NCBI GenBank assembly: GCA_024958655.1
Contig: JANWUR010000014.1
Span: 1 to 64,000, forward strand
Origin: Cyanobium sp. FGCU6
GTDB lineage: Bacteria; Cyanobacteriota; Cyanobacteriia; PCC-6307; Cyanobiaceae
Reading direction: 5' to 3'
DNA length: 64,000 bases
In this document: one piece after another, positions 41,740-51,233 of the stretch
Layout: each line of letters opens with the position of its first letter
How positions within the stretch are numbered: position 1 is the stretch's first letter
Made by a program: the position numbers and the translations under genes
The notes under the pieces: generated by a model
The model's database searches: none
What the model was told of the DNA's origin: nothing
What the model saw: only the letters and a program-made list of their open reading frames with translations

Positions 41740-42309
41740 ATGCGGGCCGCGCTTGACACCAATCTGCTGGTCTATGCCGAAGGCTTCGGGGATGAAGCAC
41801 GGGTCAGCGCCATCCGCCTGCTGCTGGATCGGCTGAGGGCAGCTGACCTCGTGGTGCCGCTGCAGTGCCTCGGCGAGCTGTACCGAGTGCTCACCGGCAA
41901 GGCCGGTCGCCCGGCCCGACAGGTTCAGGAGGCGGTGCTCGCCTGGATGGATGCCTACCCCGTTGTGGAGAGCACTGAGGCCGCCTGGCGCGGCGCCATG
42001 GATCTGTGCGTCGCCCACCAGCTGGGCAGCTGGGATGCCCTGGTGCTCAATGTGGCGGCGGAGGGGGGTGCCCGCCTCCTGCTCACGGAAGACCTGCAGA
42101 CGGGCTTCAGCTGGCGCGGCGTGCAGACGGATCCTGGGTCACCATCAATCCATGGCCAACCTCACCCTCGCCCTCGAAGACGCGCTGCTCCAGCGAGCAC
42201 GCGAGGCTGCCCTGCGCGAGAACACATCGGTCAACGCCCTGGTCCGGGACTTTCTCACGCGCTACGTGGCAGCCCGGAGTCGGCGGCTGGAGGCTCTCTC
42301 CCGTTTTGA
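41740..42309 (+). CDS. PIN-domain toxin (VapC) with read-through C-terminus
   Basis: A PIN toxin: RAALDTNLLVYAEGFGDEAR with the first Asp, LQCLGELYRVLTGKAGR with the Glu, GSWDALVLNVAAEGGARLLL and TEDLQTGFSWRGV for the remaining acidic sites. Members of the family end shortly after this, often with INP. Here the INP-like sequence (WVTINPWP) is in another frame, and the open frame continues for about 55 residues of low-complexity sequence through the next antitoxin gene to 42309. The catalytic domain should fold; the extended tail is odd and may reflect a small indel near 42125. Confidence 0.8.
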   Translation: MRAALDTNLLVYAEGFGDEARVSAIRLLLDRLRAADLVVPLQCLGELYRVLTGKAGRPARQVQEAVLAWMDAYPVVESTEAAWRGAMDLCVAHQLGSWDALVLNVAAEGGARLLLTEDLQTGFSWRGVQTDPGSPSIHGQPHPRPRRRAAPASTRGCPAREHIGQRPGPGLSHALRGSPESAAGGSLPF

Positions 42310-42382
42310 AGCCGTCGCCGCCACCAGCCAGAGCAGAAGCGAAGCTCCCTGGAGCCGTGACTCGCTCCATGAACGCTCCTGA
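42152..42382 (+). CDS. Antitoxin, RHH-type
   Basis: A 76-residue protein. MANLTLALEDALLQRAREAA and LRENTSVNALVRDFLTRYVA form a ribbon-helix-helix domain. The tail (SRFEAVAATSQSRSEAPWSR, ending RDSLHERS) should cover the toxin. It starts inside the extended tail of the upstream VapC and ends overlapping the next toxin reading frame (CTGA). Confidence 0.8.
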   Translation: MANLTLALEDALLQRAREAALRENTSVNALVRDFLTRYVAARSRRLEALSRFEAVAATSQSRSEAPWSRDSLHERS

Positions 42383-42855
42383 TACGCGTCTTCATCGACA
42401 CAAATCTGTGGGCTTATCGGCTCGACCAGCGGGAGCCCGAAAAGTCCAGGAGCATGTCCACCTGGCTGGCCGACATCACCCAGGATCACGAGGTCGTGAT
42501 CAGCACCCAGGTGTTGATTGAACTGCGGTCCGTTGCCACCCGCAAGCTGCGGCCGGCGCTCAGTGAGCGGCAGATCAGCGCCTTGCTGGAGGCCCTAAGC
42601 GGATTCGAGGTGGTGAGTACCGACTCAACTCTTGTTCTCGACGCCCATCAATTGGCGATCAACGAACAGCTCAGCTGGTTTGATGCCTTGATCATCGAAG
42701 CCGCGATGCGTAGCCGCTGTGATGTGCTCTTCTCAGAAGATCTGAGCCACGGAGCCAGGATCTCTGGGATCCGATTGGTCAAACCATTCCTGAAAGAAAA
42801 GCCAGACCCCCCTCAGGGGATGGGCCCTACTGATTCAACTTCAGCACCGCCATGA
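42379..42855 (+). CDS. PIN-domain toxin (VapC), non-canonical start
   Basis: A PIN toxin: [20 protein letters not shown] has the first Asp, [17 protein letters not shown] the Glu, [14 protein letters not shown] and [17 protein letters not shown] the last acidic sites and typical ending. The codon where a start is expected, overlapping the antitoxin stop, is CTG (42379) followed by ATA. The first in-frame ATG (42454) would remove the catalytic Asp. Either CTG is used or the toxin has lost its start. The final 20 codons run into the 3' end of lepA on the other strand. Confidence 0.75.
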   Translation: MIRVFIDTNLWAYRLDQREPEKSRSMSTWLADITQDHEVVISTQVLIELRSVATRKLRPALSERQISALLEALSGFEVVSTDSTLVLDAHQLAINEQLSWFDALIIEAAMRSRCDVLFSEDLSHGARISGIRLVKPFLKEKPDPPQGMGPTDSTSAPP

Positions 42856-44635
42856 AGGCCTCCTGGGGCACCTCCACCTTGCCCATCGCCTTCATCCGCT
42901 TCTTGCCCTTGGCCTGCTTCTGCAGCAGTTTCTTCTTGCGGCTGATGTCGCCGCCGTAGCACTTGGCGAGCACATCCTTGCGCATAGCGCTGATGCTTTC
43001 GCTGGCGATCACGCGGCTGCCGATCGAGGCCTGGATCGGGATCTTGAACTGCTGGCGCGGGATCAGCTCCTTCAGCTTTTCCACCAGCCCCTTGCCCACC
43101 CCGTAGGCCTTGTCGCGGTGCACGATCGTGGTGAGCGGATCGGCCTTCTCGCCGTTGATCAGCACATCCAGCCGCACCAGTTCGTTGCGGCGGTAGCCGA
43201 TCAGGTGATATTCCATCGACGCATAACCCTTGGTGCGGCTCTTCATCTGATCGAAGAAATCGGTGACCACCTCCGCCAGCGGCATCTCGTAGTGCAGCGT
43301 GACGCGGTCGGTGGTGATGTACTTCATGTCGATGAATTCGCCGCGCCGCTCCTGGCACAGCTCCATCAGGGTGCCGTTATAGCTGTTGGGCGTGTAGATC
43401 TCGAGCTTCACATAGGGTTCCTCGATCGATTCGCGCTTCTGCGGATCCGGCAAGGTGGCCGGGTTGTCGATCATCTCGGTGCTGCCGTCGATCATGTTCA
43501 CCCGATAGATCACCGAAGGTGCCGTCACGATCAGGTCGAGGTCGTACTCGCGCTCCAGCCGCTCCTGCACGATCTCCATGTGCAGCAGACCCAGGAAGCC
43601 GCAGCGGAAGCCGAAGCCCATGGCGCTGCTCGTTTCCGGCTCGTACTGCAGCGCCGCATCCGAGAGCCGCAGCTTGTCGAGCGCCTCGCGCAGATCCGGG
43701 TACTGGTCGGCGTCGGTGGGGAACAAGCCGCAGAACACCATCGGCTTGGCCTCGGTGTAGCCCGGCAGCGGTGCTTCGGCCGGCGCCGCTGCCAGGGTGA
43801 TGGTGTCGCCCACCCGCGCATCGGCCACCGCCTTGATCGACGCCGCCAGATAACCCACCTCGCCGGCATGCAGGCTGTCCACCTGCCGCTGGTCCGGCGC
43901 CATCACCCCCACTTCATCGAGTTCATAGGTTTTGCCGCTGGCCATCAGCAGCACCTTGTCGCGGCGGGCGATCGTGCCGCTGATCACCCGGAAATACACG
44001 ATCACGCCGCGGTAAGCGTCGTAGTACGAGTCGAAGATCAGGGCCCGCAGCGGCTCCTCCAGCCGATCCGGCGGCGGCGGCACGCGATCCACCACCGCCT
44101 GCAGGATCTCCGGCACCCCCAGCCCCGTCTTGGCGGAGCAGGGGATGGCGTTGCTGGTATCCAGGCCGATGATCGCCTCGATCTCCTCGCCGATCCGCTC
44201 GGGATCGGCGCCCGGCAGATCGATCTTGTTCAGCACCGGGATGATCTCGAGATCGTTCTCCAGCGCCAGATACACGTTCGCCAGCGTCTGCGCCTCCACC
44301 CCCTGGCTGGCATCCACCACCAGCAGCGCCCCCTCGCAGGCCTGCAGCGAGCGGCTCACCTCGTAGGAGAAATCCACGTGCCCGGGCGTGTCGATCAGGT
44401 TGAGGATGTAGGTGTGACCATCGGCGGCCCTGTATTCCATCCGCGCCGCCTGCAGCTTGATCGTGATGCCGCGTTCGCGCTCCAGTTCCATGTTGTCGAG
44501 GAACTGCTCCTGCATGTCGCGCGCCGCCACCGTGCCGGTGTCCTGCAGCAGCCGGTCGGCCAGGGTGGATTTGCCGTGGTCGATGTGGGCGATGATGCAG
44601 AAGTTGCGGATCCGGGAAACGGGAACGTCGGTCAT
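42827..44635 (-). CDS. lepA: Elongation factor 4 (LepA)
   Basis: A 602-residue translational GTPase that acts on the ribosome, back-translocating or aiding stalled elongation and initiation. G-domain: [15 protein letters not shown] (P-loop), RERGITIK (switch I), [16 protein letters not shown] (G3), NKIDLPGAD (G4). Domain II and the EF-G-like domains follow ([16 protein letters not shown]), then the LepA-specific C-terminus ([26 protein letters not shown]). Full normal length. Start is ATG 44635; 194 bp separate it from the divergent NifU-like gene. Confidence 0.97.
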   Translation of the reverse strand: MTDVPVSRIRNFCIIAHIDHGKSTLADRLLQDTGTVAARDMQEQFLDNMELERERGITIKLQAARMEYRAADGHTYILNLIDTPGHVDFSYEVSRSLQACEGALLVVDASQGVEAQTLANVYLALENDLEIIPVLNKIDLPGADPERIGEEIEAIIGLDTSNAIPCSAKTGLGVPEILQAVVDRVPPPPDRLEEPLRALIFDSYYDAYRGVIVYFRVISGTIARRDKVLLMASGKTYELDEVGVMAPDQRQVDSLHAGEVGYLAASIKAVADARVGDTITLAAAPAEAPLPGYTEAKPMVFCGLFPTDADQYPDLREALDKLRLSDAALQYEPETSSAMGFGFRCGFLGLLHMEIVQERLEREYDLDLIVTAPSVIYRVNMIDGSTEMIDNPATLPDPQKRESIEEPYVKLEIYTPNSYNGTLMELCQERRGEFIDMKYITTDRVTLHYEMPLAEVVTDFFDQMKSRTKGYASMEYHLIGYRRNELVRLDVLINGEKADPLTTIVHRDKAYGVGKGLVEKLKELIPRQQFKIPIQASIGSRVIASESISAMRKDVLAKCYGGDISRKKKLLQKQAKGKKRMKAMGKVEVPQEAFMAVLKLNQ

Positions 44636-44829
44636 CGGGCAGGGTCAGGGCGCGGCGGACGTCGCGACGCGCCGGGAGTGAGGCGATCCTAGGGAGCGGG
44701 GCCGGTACCGCCCCGGCGACGACGCGCTCCTGATCGCCCAGCTTCTCCACCACTACGGAGAAAGGCGGTGGCCCTCCCGTCATCCCCGCGAACCGCTTTC
44801 TAAGCTCAGCGCAACGCCAGGCCTTCGCC

Positions 44830-45105
44830 ATGACCACCGAAACCGCCACCACCGCTCCCGAGGCCTCCGATCCCCGCGCCCTCACGATCGAGAACGTGGA
44901 GCGCACCCTCGATGAGCTCCGCCCTTACCTCATGGCCGACGGCGGCAACGTGGAAGTGGTGGAGATCGACGGGCCGATCGTGAAGGTGCGCCTGCAGGGG
45001 GCCTGCGGCTCCTGCCCCAGCAGCACCATGACCCTCAAGATGGGCATCGAGCGCAAGCTGCGCGAGGCCATCCCCGAGGTGAGCGAAGTGGTGCAGGTGC
45101 TCTGA
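44830..45105 (+). CDS. NifU-like Fe-S scaffold (Nfu C-terminal domain)
   Basis: A 91-residue protein consisting of one NifU C-terminal domain: [20 protein letters not shown] then [20 protein letters not shown] with the cluster-binding CGSC motif, and [19 protein letters not shown]. Such single-domain Nfu proteins are the main Fe-S scaffold in cyanobacteria and chloroplasts, delivering clusters for photosystem I. It stands alone, divergent from lepA. Expression is expected to be constitutive; no Isc/Suf-type regulator site is evident. Confidence 0.92.
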   Translation: MTTETATTAPEASDPRALTIENVERTLDELRPYLMADGGNVEVVEIDGPIVKVRLQGACGSCPSSTMTLKMGIERKLREAIPEVSEVVQVL

Positions 45106-45212
45106 GCCCACACCAGTGCCGCAGCCAGCACTGTTCCAACAGGTGGCACTGATGAGAGGGGCAGCATGGCTGCTTCCCATCGGTGCCTTTGCTGTAGGGA
45201 TGTGCTGCCGCT

Positions 45213-46085
45213 GTGATCGACGATTTCTGCAAACGGCTGGTGGCCAGCCACCCCGCCAGCGTGAGCCGCTGGGTTCTCAGCCTCACCGCACCCAACACCG
45301 CAGCGCCACCTCCGAGCGCTCCATGGCGGCTGCTGGATCGTGAGCTCAGCAGCGAACCCCTCCGTGCCGATGCGGTGATCCTGCTGCCGCAGGTCCCGGC
45401 CCCGATCCTGCACCTGGAGTTCCAGACGCGTCCGGATCCCGCCATGGCCGAGCGGATGCTGGCGTACTGGATCCGCCTGCATCAGCGCTTTCATCGACCG
45501 ATTCAGCAGGTGGTGATCCACCTCAGGCCCACCGCCAGCCCCCTGGCCCGCATCGACCATCTGGCGATCGGTCGCACCCGGCATCACTTCCACTGCCTCC
45601 GCCTCTGGGAACAGGATGCGGCGCCTCTGCTGGCCGACCCTGCCCTGCTGCCCCTCGCCGTGCTGGCCCGATCGGCCGAGCCACGGCCGGAGCAACTTCT
45701 TCTGCGGGTGCAGCAGCGGCTGCAGACCATCACCGATCCCGATCAGCGCCGCCGCACCACCACCGGTTGCCAGCTGCTGGCCGGCCTAACCTTCGACCCT
45801 GACGTGATCCAGCGTCTTCTCGCCATGAGCATCCTCGAGGATTCCTCCGTCTACCAACTGATCGTCAGAAAAGGCCTCGAGGAAGGCCGCCAGCTGGGCA
45901 TGGAACAGGGCCGCCAGGAGGAGGCGGCCAGGCTTCTGCTTCATCAGTTGGCACGCCGCTGCGGTCCGCTCTCCGAGGCCCAGTGCGCCTCCATCCGCGC
46001 GCTCGATCTGCAGCGTCTTGAGCAGCTCGCGGATGCTGTGCTCGATTTCCATGGGCCCGCCGACCTCATCGCCTGGCTGGGCTGA
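45213..46085 (+). CDS. Rpn-like / DUF4351 domain nuclease
   Basis: A 290-residue protein starting at GTG 45213. MIDDFCKRLVASHPASVSRW is a cyanobacterial N-terminal form. LRADAVILLPQ and ILHLEFQTRPDPAMAERMLA contain the D...ExQ signature of the PD-(D/E)xK core. After EEGRQLGMEQGRQEEAARLL comes the DUF4351 segment RRCGPLSEAQCASIRALDLQ. It is related to the Rpn-like copies at 10-29 kb mainly in the C-terminal third, and it lies in otherwise housekeeping surroundings just upstream of serS. Function is predicted only. Confidence 0.8.
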   Translation: MIDDFCKRLVASHPASVSRWVLSLTAPNTAAPPPSAPWRLLDRELSSEPLRADAVILLPQVPAPILHLEFQTRPDPAMAERMLAYWIRLHQRFHRPIQQVVIHLRPTASPLARIDHLAIGRTRHHFHCLRLWEQDAAPLLADPALLPLAVLARSAEPRPEQLLLRVQQRLQTITDPDQRRRTTTGCQLLAGLTFDPDVIQRLLAMSILEDSSVYQLIVRKGLEEGRQLGMEQGRQEEAARLLLHQLARRCGPLSEAQCASIRALDLQRLEQLADAVLDFHGPADLIAWLG

Positions 46086-46124
46086 AACCTCGCCCCGTAG
46101 GCTCGCCCCACCTGCCCTCGGCCC

Positions 46125-47414
46125 GTGCTGGATCAGCGCCTGCTGCGCGAGAACCCCGACCTGATCGCCACCCAGCTTGCCCGCCGCGGCATCAGCCTCG
46201 ATCTCGGTGAGCTGCAGCAGCTGGCGCAGCAGGCCCGCGACCTCGGGGAGCAGCGCAGCGGTCTCCAGGCCGAGGGCAACCGCATCGGCAAGGAGGTGGG
46301 CAGCCTGATCAAGGGCGGCGCCGCGCAGGGCGGGCCCGAGGTGGCCGCCCTGCGGGACCAGGGCAATCGCATCAAGCAGCAGGTGGCCGCCCTCGAGGAG
46401 GAGGAGAAGGGCCTCGAAGCCCGGCTCCAGGAGCAGCTGCTCGGCCTGCCCAACCTTCCCTCCGCCCTGGCGCCCGAGGGCCGCAGCGAGGCGGAGAACG
46501 TGGAGGTGAAGCGCTGGGGCGAACCGCGCCTTCCTGGCCCGGGCGAAAGCCTTGAGGAGCACTGGCAGATCGCCGAACGGCTGGCTCTGGTCGACACCGA
46601 ACGCTCGGTGCGGATCGCCCAGAGCCGCTTCGTCACCCTGCTCGGCGACGGCGCCCGGCTCGAGCGCGCCCTGATCGCCTTCATGCTCGATCTCCACGGC
46701 CGGCGCGGCTACACGGAGGTGCTGCCGCCGATCCTGGTGAACACCGCCAGCCTCACCGGCTCCGGCCAGCTGCCCAAGTTCGCCGAGGAGAGCTTCCGCT
46801 GCGACAGCGACGACCTCTGGCTCACCCCCACCGCCGAGGTGCCGCTCACCTCCCTCCACCGCGATGAGGTGATCGCCGCCGACCAGCTGCCGCTGCGCTA
46901 CTGCGCCTACACCCCCTGCTTCCGCCGCGAGGCCGGTTCCTACGGCCGCGACACCCGCGGCCTGATCCGCCTGCATCAGTTCAACAAGGTGGAGCTCTAC
47001 TGGTTCAGCCGCCCCGAAGACTCCGAAGCCGCCCACGAGCAGCTCACCCGCGATGCCGAGGCGGTGCTCGAGGCCCTCGCGCTCCCCTACCGCCGCATCG
47101 AGCTCTGCACCGGTGATCTCGGCTTCTCCGCCGCCCGCACCTACGACCTGGAGGTGTGGCTCGCCGGCGCCGGCACCTACCGCGAGATCTCCAGCTGCAG
47201 CACCTGCGGCGATTTCCAGGCCCGCCGCGCCTCGATCCGCTGCAAGGAGGGCAAGGGCACCCGCCTGCTGCACACCCTCAACGGCAGCGGCCTGGCGATC
47301 GGCCGCACCATGGCCGCCCTGCTGGAGCACGGCCAGCAGGGCGATGGCAGCGTGCGCCTGCCGGCGGCCCTGGTGCCCTACTTCGGCCGCGATCGGCTCA
47401 CTCCAGAGGCCTGA
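46125..47414 (+). CDS. serS: Seryl-tRNA synthetase
   Basis: A 429-residue class II synthetase that charges tRNA-Ser (and tRNA-Sec where present). The N-terminal coiled-coil arm (RLLRENPDLIATQLARRG to AALEEEEKGLEARLQEQLL) binds the tRNA long arm. The catalytic core includes TAEVPLTSLHRDEV, motif 2 FRREAGSYGRDTRGLIRLHQ and motif 3 LNGSGLAIGRTMAALLEHGQ. The start is GTG 46125 in a normal family position. It precedes rseP by 62 bp on the same strand, as in other picocyanobacteria. Confidence 0.97.
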   Translation: MLDQRLLRENPDLIATQLARRGISLDLGELQQLAQQARDLGEQRSGLQAEGNRIGKEVGSLIKGGAAQGGPEVAALRDQGNRIKQQVAALEEEEKGLEARLQEQLLGLPNLPSALAPEGRSEAENVEVKRWGEPRLPGPGESLEEHWQIAERLALVDTERSVRIAQSRFVTLLGDGARLERALIAFMLDLHGRRGYTEVLPPILVNTASLTGSGQLPKFAEESFRCDSDDLWLTPTAEVPLTSLHRDEVIAADQLPLRYCAYTPCFRREAGSYGRDTRGLIRLHQFNKVELYWFSRPEDSEAAHEQLTRDAEAVLEALALPYRRIELCTGDLGFSAARTYDLEVWLAGAGTYREISSCSTCGDFQARRASIRCKEGKGTRLLHTLNGSGLAIGRTMAALLEHGQQGDGSVRLPAALVPYFGRDRLTPEA

Positions 47415-47476
47415 GGTCCCGGGGACTCACCGCCAGCCCCCAGAATGTTGCGATTGATGGAAGGGAAGGATCCGGC

Positions 47477-48565
47477 ATGGGTGTGCTCATCGCACTGGCG
47501 ATCCTGGCGGGGTTGATCGTGGTGCACGAGGCCGGCCACTTCCTCGCCGCCACGCTCCAGGGCATCCGCGTCAGCGGCTTCTCGATCGGCTTCGGGCCGG
47601 TGCTGCTGCAGCGCCGCCACCGCGGCGTGCTGTTCGCCCTGCGCGCCCTGCCCCTCGGCGGCTACGTCGCCTTCCCCGACGACGACGAGGACAGCCCCAT
47701 CCCCGCCGACGACCCCGACCTGCTGCGCAACCGCCCCCTGCCCCAGCGGGCGCTGGTGATCGCCGCCGGCGTGATCGCCAACCTGCTGCTCGCCTGGGCC
47801 GTGCTGGTGGCCCAGGGGGTGGTGATGGGCATCCCCGACGGCTTCAGCGCCAGCCCCGGCGTGCTCGTGTCGGGCGTGCAGGCCGGCCAGCCGGCGGCCG
47901 AGGCGGGCCTGCGCAGCGGTGATCGCCTCCTCGGCGTGAACGGTGCCCGGCTGGCCGGCGGCCAGGAGGCGGTGACCGAGCTGGTGGAGCGCATCCGCCA
48001 GTCCCCGGGCCTGGGCCTGGCCCTGGAGGCCGAGCGCGACGGCAAGCCCCTGCAGTTGCGTCTCACCCCCGCCGATCAGGGCGGGATCGGCCGCATCGGC
48101 GCCCAGCTGCAGCCCAACGGCGCCGAGCACTTCCGCGCCCCCCGCGGCCCGCTCGAACCCATCCGCCGCGCCAACCGCGACCTCACCCTGCTGCTCGGCC
48201 GCACCATCGACGGCTTCGCCACCCTGCTCACCCACTTCGGCGAAACTGCGCCGCAGGTGTCGGGTCCGGTGAAGATCGTGGAGATGGGCGCCTCGCTCGC
48301 CCACCAGGGCGGCGGCAGCCTGTTCCTGTTCACCGCCCTGATCTCGATCAACCTGGCGGTGCTCAACGCCCTGCCCCTGCCGCTGCTCGACGGCGGGCAG
48401 TTCGTGCTGCTGCTGCTCGAGGGCCTGCGGGGCCGGCCCCTGCCCGAGCGCTTCCAGGCCGCCTTCCTGCAGTCGGGCTTCGTGTTCCTGGTGGGCCTCA
48501 GCCTCGTGCTGATCGTGAAGGACACCAGCCAGCTGCCGGCGATCCAGCAGTGGCTCGGGCGCTGA
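47477..48565 (+). CDS. rseP: RIP metalloprotease RseP (site-2 protease)
   Basis: A 362-residue membrane-embedded zinc protease. [11 protein letters not shown] is the HExxH zinc motif at the N-terminus. [20 protein letters not shown] and LPLGGYVAF follow. A PDZ domain spans about residues 115-195 ([32 protein letters not shown]). [14 protein letters not shown] is the second active-site LDG motif. Helices at the N-terminus, near 95-115 and in the C-terminal third anchor it. It processes membrane-bound anti-sigma factors or signal-peptide remnants. The start is ATG 47477. Confidence 0.95.
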   Translation: MGVLIALAILAGLIVVHEAGHFLAATLQGIRVSGFSIGFGPVLLQRRHRGVLFALRALPLGGYVAFPDDDEDSPIPADDPDLLRNRPLPQRALVIAAGVIANLLLAWAVLVAQGVVMGIPDGFSASPGVLVSGVQAGQPAAEAGLRSGDRLLGVNGARLAGGQEAVTELVERIRQSPGLGLALEAERDGKPLQLRLTPADQGGIGRIGAQLQPNGAEHFRAPRGPLEPIRRANRDLTLLLGRTIDGFATLLTHFGETAPQVSGPVKIVEMGASLAHQGGGSLFLFTALISINLAVLNALPLPLLDGGQFVLLLLEGLRGRPLPERFQAAFLQSGFVFLVGLSLVLIVKDTSQLPAIQQWLGR

Positions 48566-48636
48566 AGGCGTCACCGCTCCCACCTCCACCCCGACAGGTA
48601 GGATCGGAAACTCCTGTTTGTCCGCCCTCCAGCCGC

Positions 48637-48939
48637 ATGGCGAAGAAGTCGATGATCGCGCGCGATGTGAAGCGCAAGAAGATGGTGGAGCGCTTCGCCG
48701 CCAGGCGTGCCGCCCTCAAGGCGGCCTTCGAGGCCGCGGCCGATCCGATGGAGCGCCTGGAGATCCACCGCAGGATCCAGAACCTTCCCCGCAACAGCGC
48801 CCCCAACCGTGTGCGCAACCGCTGCTGGGCCACCGGCAAACCCCGCGGTGTGTACCGCGATTTCGGCCTCTGCCGCAACCAGCTGCGCGAGCGCGCCCAC
48901 AAGGGCGAACTGCCCGGCGTGGTCAAGTCCAGCTGGTGA
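48637..48939 (+). CDS. rpsN: 30S ribosomal protein S14
   Basis: A 100-residue cyanobacterial-type S14 without zinc-binding Cys: [40 protein letters not shown] and [20 protein letters not shown] are diagnostic. It binds 16S rRNA in the small-subunit head. Start ATG 48637, normal length. It is transcribed ahead of pnp, with an intervening strong terminator, an order typical of picocyanobacteria. Confidence 0.97.
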   Translation: MAKKSMIARDVKRKKMVERFAARRAALKAAFEAAADPMERLEIHRRIQNLPRNSAPNRVRNRCWATGKPRGVYRDFGLCRNQLRERAHKGELPGVVKSSW

Positions 48940-48977
48940 GTCCGCCGGGGGATTCCCCCGGAGCGCTCCCTTCGCAA

Positions 48978-49024
48978 GCCGCTGTCGGTGGTCCCCCGGA
49001 CCAGCCGGTGGCGGCTTTCTTTTG
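48978..49024 (+). terminator. Rho-independent terminator after rpsN
   Basis: GCCGCTGTCGGTGGTCC and GGACCAGCCGGTGGCGGC form a long GC-rich stem (few mismatches) with a CCC loop, followed by TTTCTTTT. A smaller hairpin CCGGGGG-ATT-CCCCCGG lies just upstream at 48945-48961. Confidence 0.8.
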
Positions 49025-49091
49025 GCGGGTTTTCACAGCGGCGAAGGCCGGATGGCAGGATGGATCAGACAAAAAACGGACATAAAGCCCA

Positions 49092-51221
49092 GTGCAAGGA
49101 CAAACGCAGTCGATCTCCTTCGATGGTCGGGAGATCCGGCTGACCACCGGTCGTTTCGCCCCCCAGGCCGGGGGCTCGGTGCTTGTTGAATGCGGTGACA
49201 CGGCGGTGCTGGTCACCGCCACCCGCTCGAACCCCCGCGAAGGCATCGATTTCCTGCCCCTGATCTGCGACTACGAGGAGCGGCTCTACGCCGCCGGTCG
49301 CATCCCCGGCAGCTTCATGCGGCGCGAGAGCCGCCCCCCCGAGCGAGCCACCCTGATCGCCCGCCTGATCGACCGCCCGATGCGGCCCCTGTTCCCCGCC
49401 TGGATGCGCGACGACCTGCAGATCGTCGCCACCTGCCTCTCCCTTGATGAGCGGGTTCCGCCCGATGTGCTGGCGGTCACCGGCGCCTCGATGGCCACCC
49501 TGCTGGCGAAGATCCCCTTCCACGGCCCGATGGCCGCCGTGCGCGTGGGCCTGCTCGGCGACGACTTCGTGCTCAACCCCAGCTACCGCGAGATCGAGCG
49601 CTCCGACCTCGACCTGGTGGTGGCCGGCACCCCCGAGGGCGTGATCATGGTGGAAGCCGGCGGCAACCAGCTGCCCGAGCAGGACATGATCGAGGCGATC
49701 GACTTCGGCTACGAGGCCGTGAGCGAGCTGATCAAGGCCCAGCTCAACCTGATCAAGGAGCTCGGCATCGAGCAGGTGCTGCCCGAGCCCCGGGTCGAGG
49801 AGTCTGCCCTGCCGGCGTTCCTGGAGAAGGAATGCGCCAAGGCGATCGGTGAGGTGCTCAAGCAGTTCGCGCAGACGAAACCCGAGCGCGACGAGAAGCT
49901 CGACGCCATCAAGGCCGCCGCCGCCGAGAAGATCGCCGCCCTCAAGGACGACGACGCCGTGAAGGTGGCCGTCAGCAGCAACGGCAAGGCTCTGGGCAAC
50001 ACCTACAAGAGCCTCACCAAGAAGCTCATGCGCCAGCAGATCCTCAAGGAGGGCAAGCGCGTCGACGGCCGCAAACTCGACGAGGTGCGCCCCATCCAGG
50101 CCGCCGCCGGCGTACTGCCCCGCCGCGTGCACGGTTCCGGCCTGTTCCAGCGCGGCCTCACCCAGGTGCTCTCCTGCGCCACCCTCGGCACCCCGAGCGA
50201 CGCCCAGGAGATGGACGACCTCAACCCGTCCAACGAAAAAACCTACCTGCACCACTACAACTTCCCCCCCTATTCGGTGGGCGAAACCCGGCCGATGCGC
50301 TCCCCCGGCCGCCGCGAGATCGGCCACGGCGCCCTGGCCGAACGGGCCCTGGTGCCGGTGCTGCCCAGCAAGGAATCCTTCCCCTACGTGCTGCGCGTGG
50401 TGTCGGAGTGCCTCAGCTCCAACGGCTCCACCTCCATGGGCTCGGTGTGCGGCAGCACCCTGGCGCTGATGGATGCCGGCGTGCCCCTCAAGGCGCCGGT
50501 GAGCGGCGCCGCCATGGGCCTCATCAAGGAGGGCGACGAGGTGCGCATCCTCACCGACATCCAGGGCATCGAAGACTTCCTCGGCGACATGGACTTCAAG
50601 GTGGCCGGCACCGAGAAGGGCATCACCGCCCTGCAGATGGACATGAAGATCACCGGCCTGGCCGTCAAAACGGTGGCCGAGGCGATCAACCAGGCCCGTC
50701 CCGCCCGCCTGCACATCCTCGAGAAGATGCTCGAGGCGATCGACAAGCCCCGCGACACCCTCTCCCCCCACGCCCCGCGTCTGCTCAGCTTCCGCATCGA
50801 TCCGGAACTGATCGGCACCGTGATCGGCCCCGGCGGCCGCACGATCAAGGGCATCACCGAGCGCACCAACACCAAGATCGACATCGAGGACGGCGGCATC
50901 GTCACGATCGCCAGCCACGACGGGGCCGCCGCTGAGGAGGCGCAGCGGATCATCGAGGGCCTCACCCGCCGCGTCAGCGAAGGCGAGGTGTTCAGCGGTG
51001 CCGTCACCCGCGTGATCCCGATCGGCGCCTTCGTGGAGATCCTCCCCGGCAAGGAGGGCATGATCCACATCTCCCAGCTCTCGGAAGCGCGGGTGGATAA
51101 GGTGGAAGACGTGGTGAACGTGGGCGATCAGGTGACGGTGCGGGTGCGCGAGATCGACAACCGCGGCCGCATCAACCTCACCCTCCGCGGCGTGCCCCAG
51201 CAGGAGCCGGCCCCCGTCTGA
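49092..51221 (+). CDS. pnp: Polyribonucleotide nucleotidyltransferase (PNPase)
   Basis: A 709-residue 3'-5' phosphorolytic exoribonuclease and RNA polymerase of the degradosome. First RNase PH domain: [20 protein letters not shown]-like start through [20 protein letters not shown]; helical linker; second RNase PH domain with the active site [19 protein letters not shown] and [19 protein letters not shown] domain [20 protein letters not shown] and S1 domain [18 protein letters not shown] complete it. GTG 49092 is the start; no upstream alternative fits the family. In cyanobacteria it also makes poly(A)-rich tails. Confidence 0.97.
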   Translation: MQGQTQSISFDGREIRLTTGRFAPQAGGSVLVECGDTAVLVTATRSNPREGIDFLPLICDYEERLYAAGRIPGSFMRRESRPPERATLIARLIDRPMRPLFPAWMRDDLQIVATCLSLDERVPPDVLAVTGASMATLLAKIPFHGPMAAVRVGLLGDDFVLNPSYREIERSDLDLVVAGTPEGVIMVEAGGNQLPEQDMIEAIDFGYEAVSELIKAQLNLIKELGIEQVLPEPRVEESALPAFLEKECAKAIGEVLKQFAQTKPERDEKLDAIKAAAAEKIAALKDDDAVKVAVSSNGKALGNTYKSLTKKLMRQQILKEGKRVDGRKLDEVRPIQAAAGVLPRRVHGSGLFQRGLTQVLSCATLGTPSDAQEMDDLNPSNEKTYLHHYNFPPYSVGETRPMRSPGRREIGHGALAERALVPVLPSKESFPYVLRVVSECLSSNGSTSMGSVCGSTLALMDAGVPLKAPVSGAAMGLIKEGDEVRILTDIQGIEDFLGDMDFKVAGTEKGITALQMDMKITGLAVKTVAEAINQARPARLHILEKMLEAIDKPRDTLSPHAPRLLSFRIDPELIGTVIGPGGRTIKGITERTNTKIDIEDGGIVTIASHDGAAAEEAQRIIEGLTRRVSEGEVFSGAVTRVIPIGAFVEILPGKEGMIHISQLSEARVDKVEDVVNVGDQVTVRVREIDNRGRINLTLRGVPQQEPAPV

Positions 51222-51233
51222 GGCCGGGGCCGC

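Noticed and set aside
43118-44692. 524-codon open frame on the plus strand opposite lepA
   Set aside because: Mirror of the strongly conserved lepA codons; His/Gln/Arg-rich, no domain.
45786-47330. Long minus-strand frame opposite serS
   Set aside because: Antisense of a complete serS; no recognisable motif.
49065-51068. 667-codon open frame on the minus strand opposite pnp
   Set aside because: Shadow of pnp; composition (Gly/His/Gln/Leu) is typical of antisense frames here.
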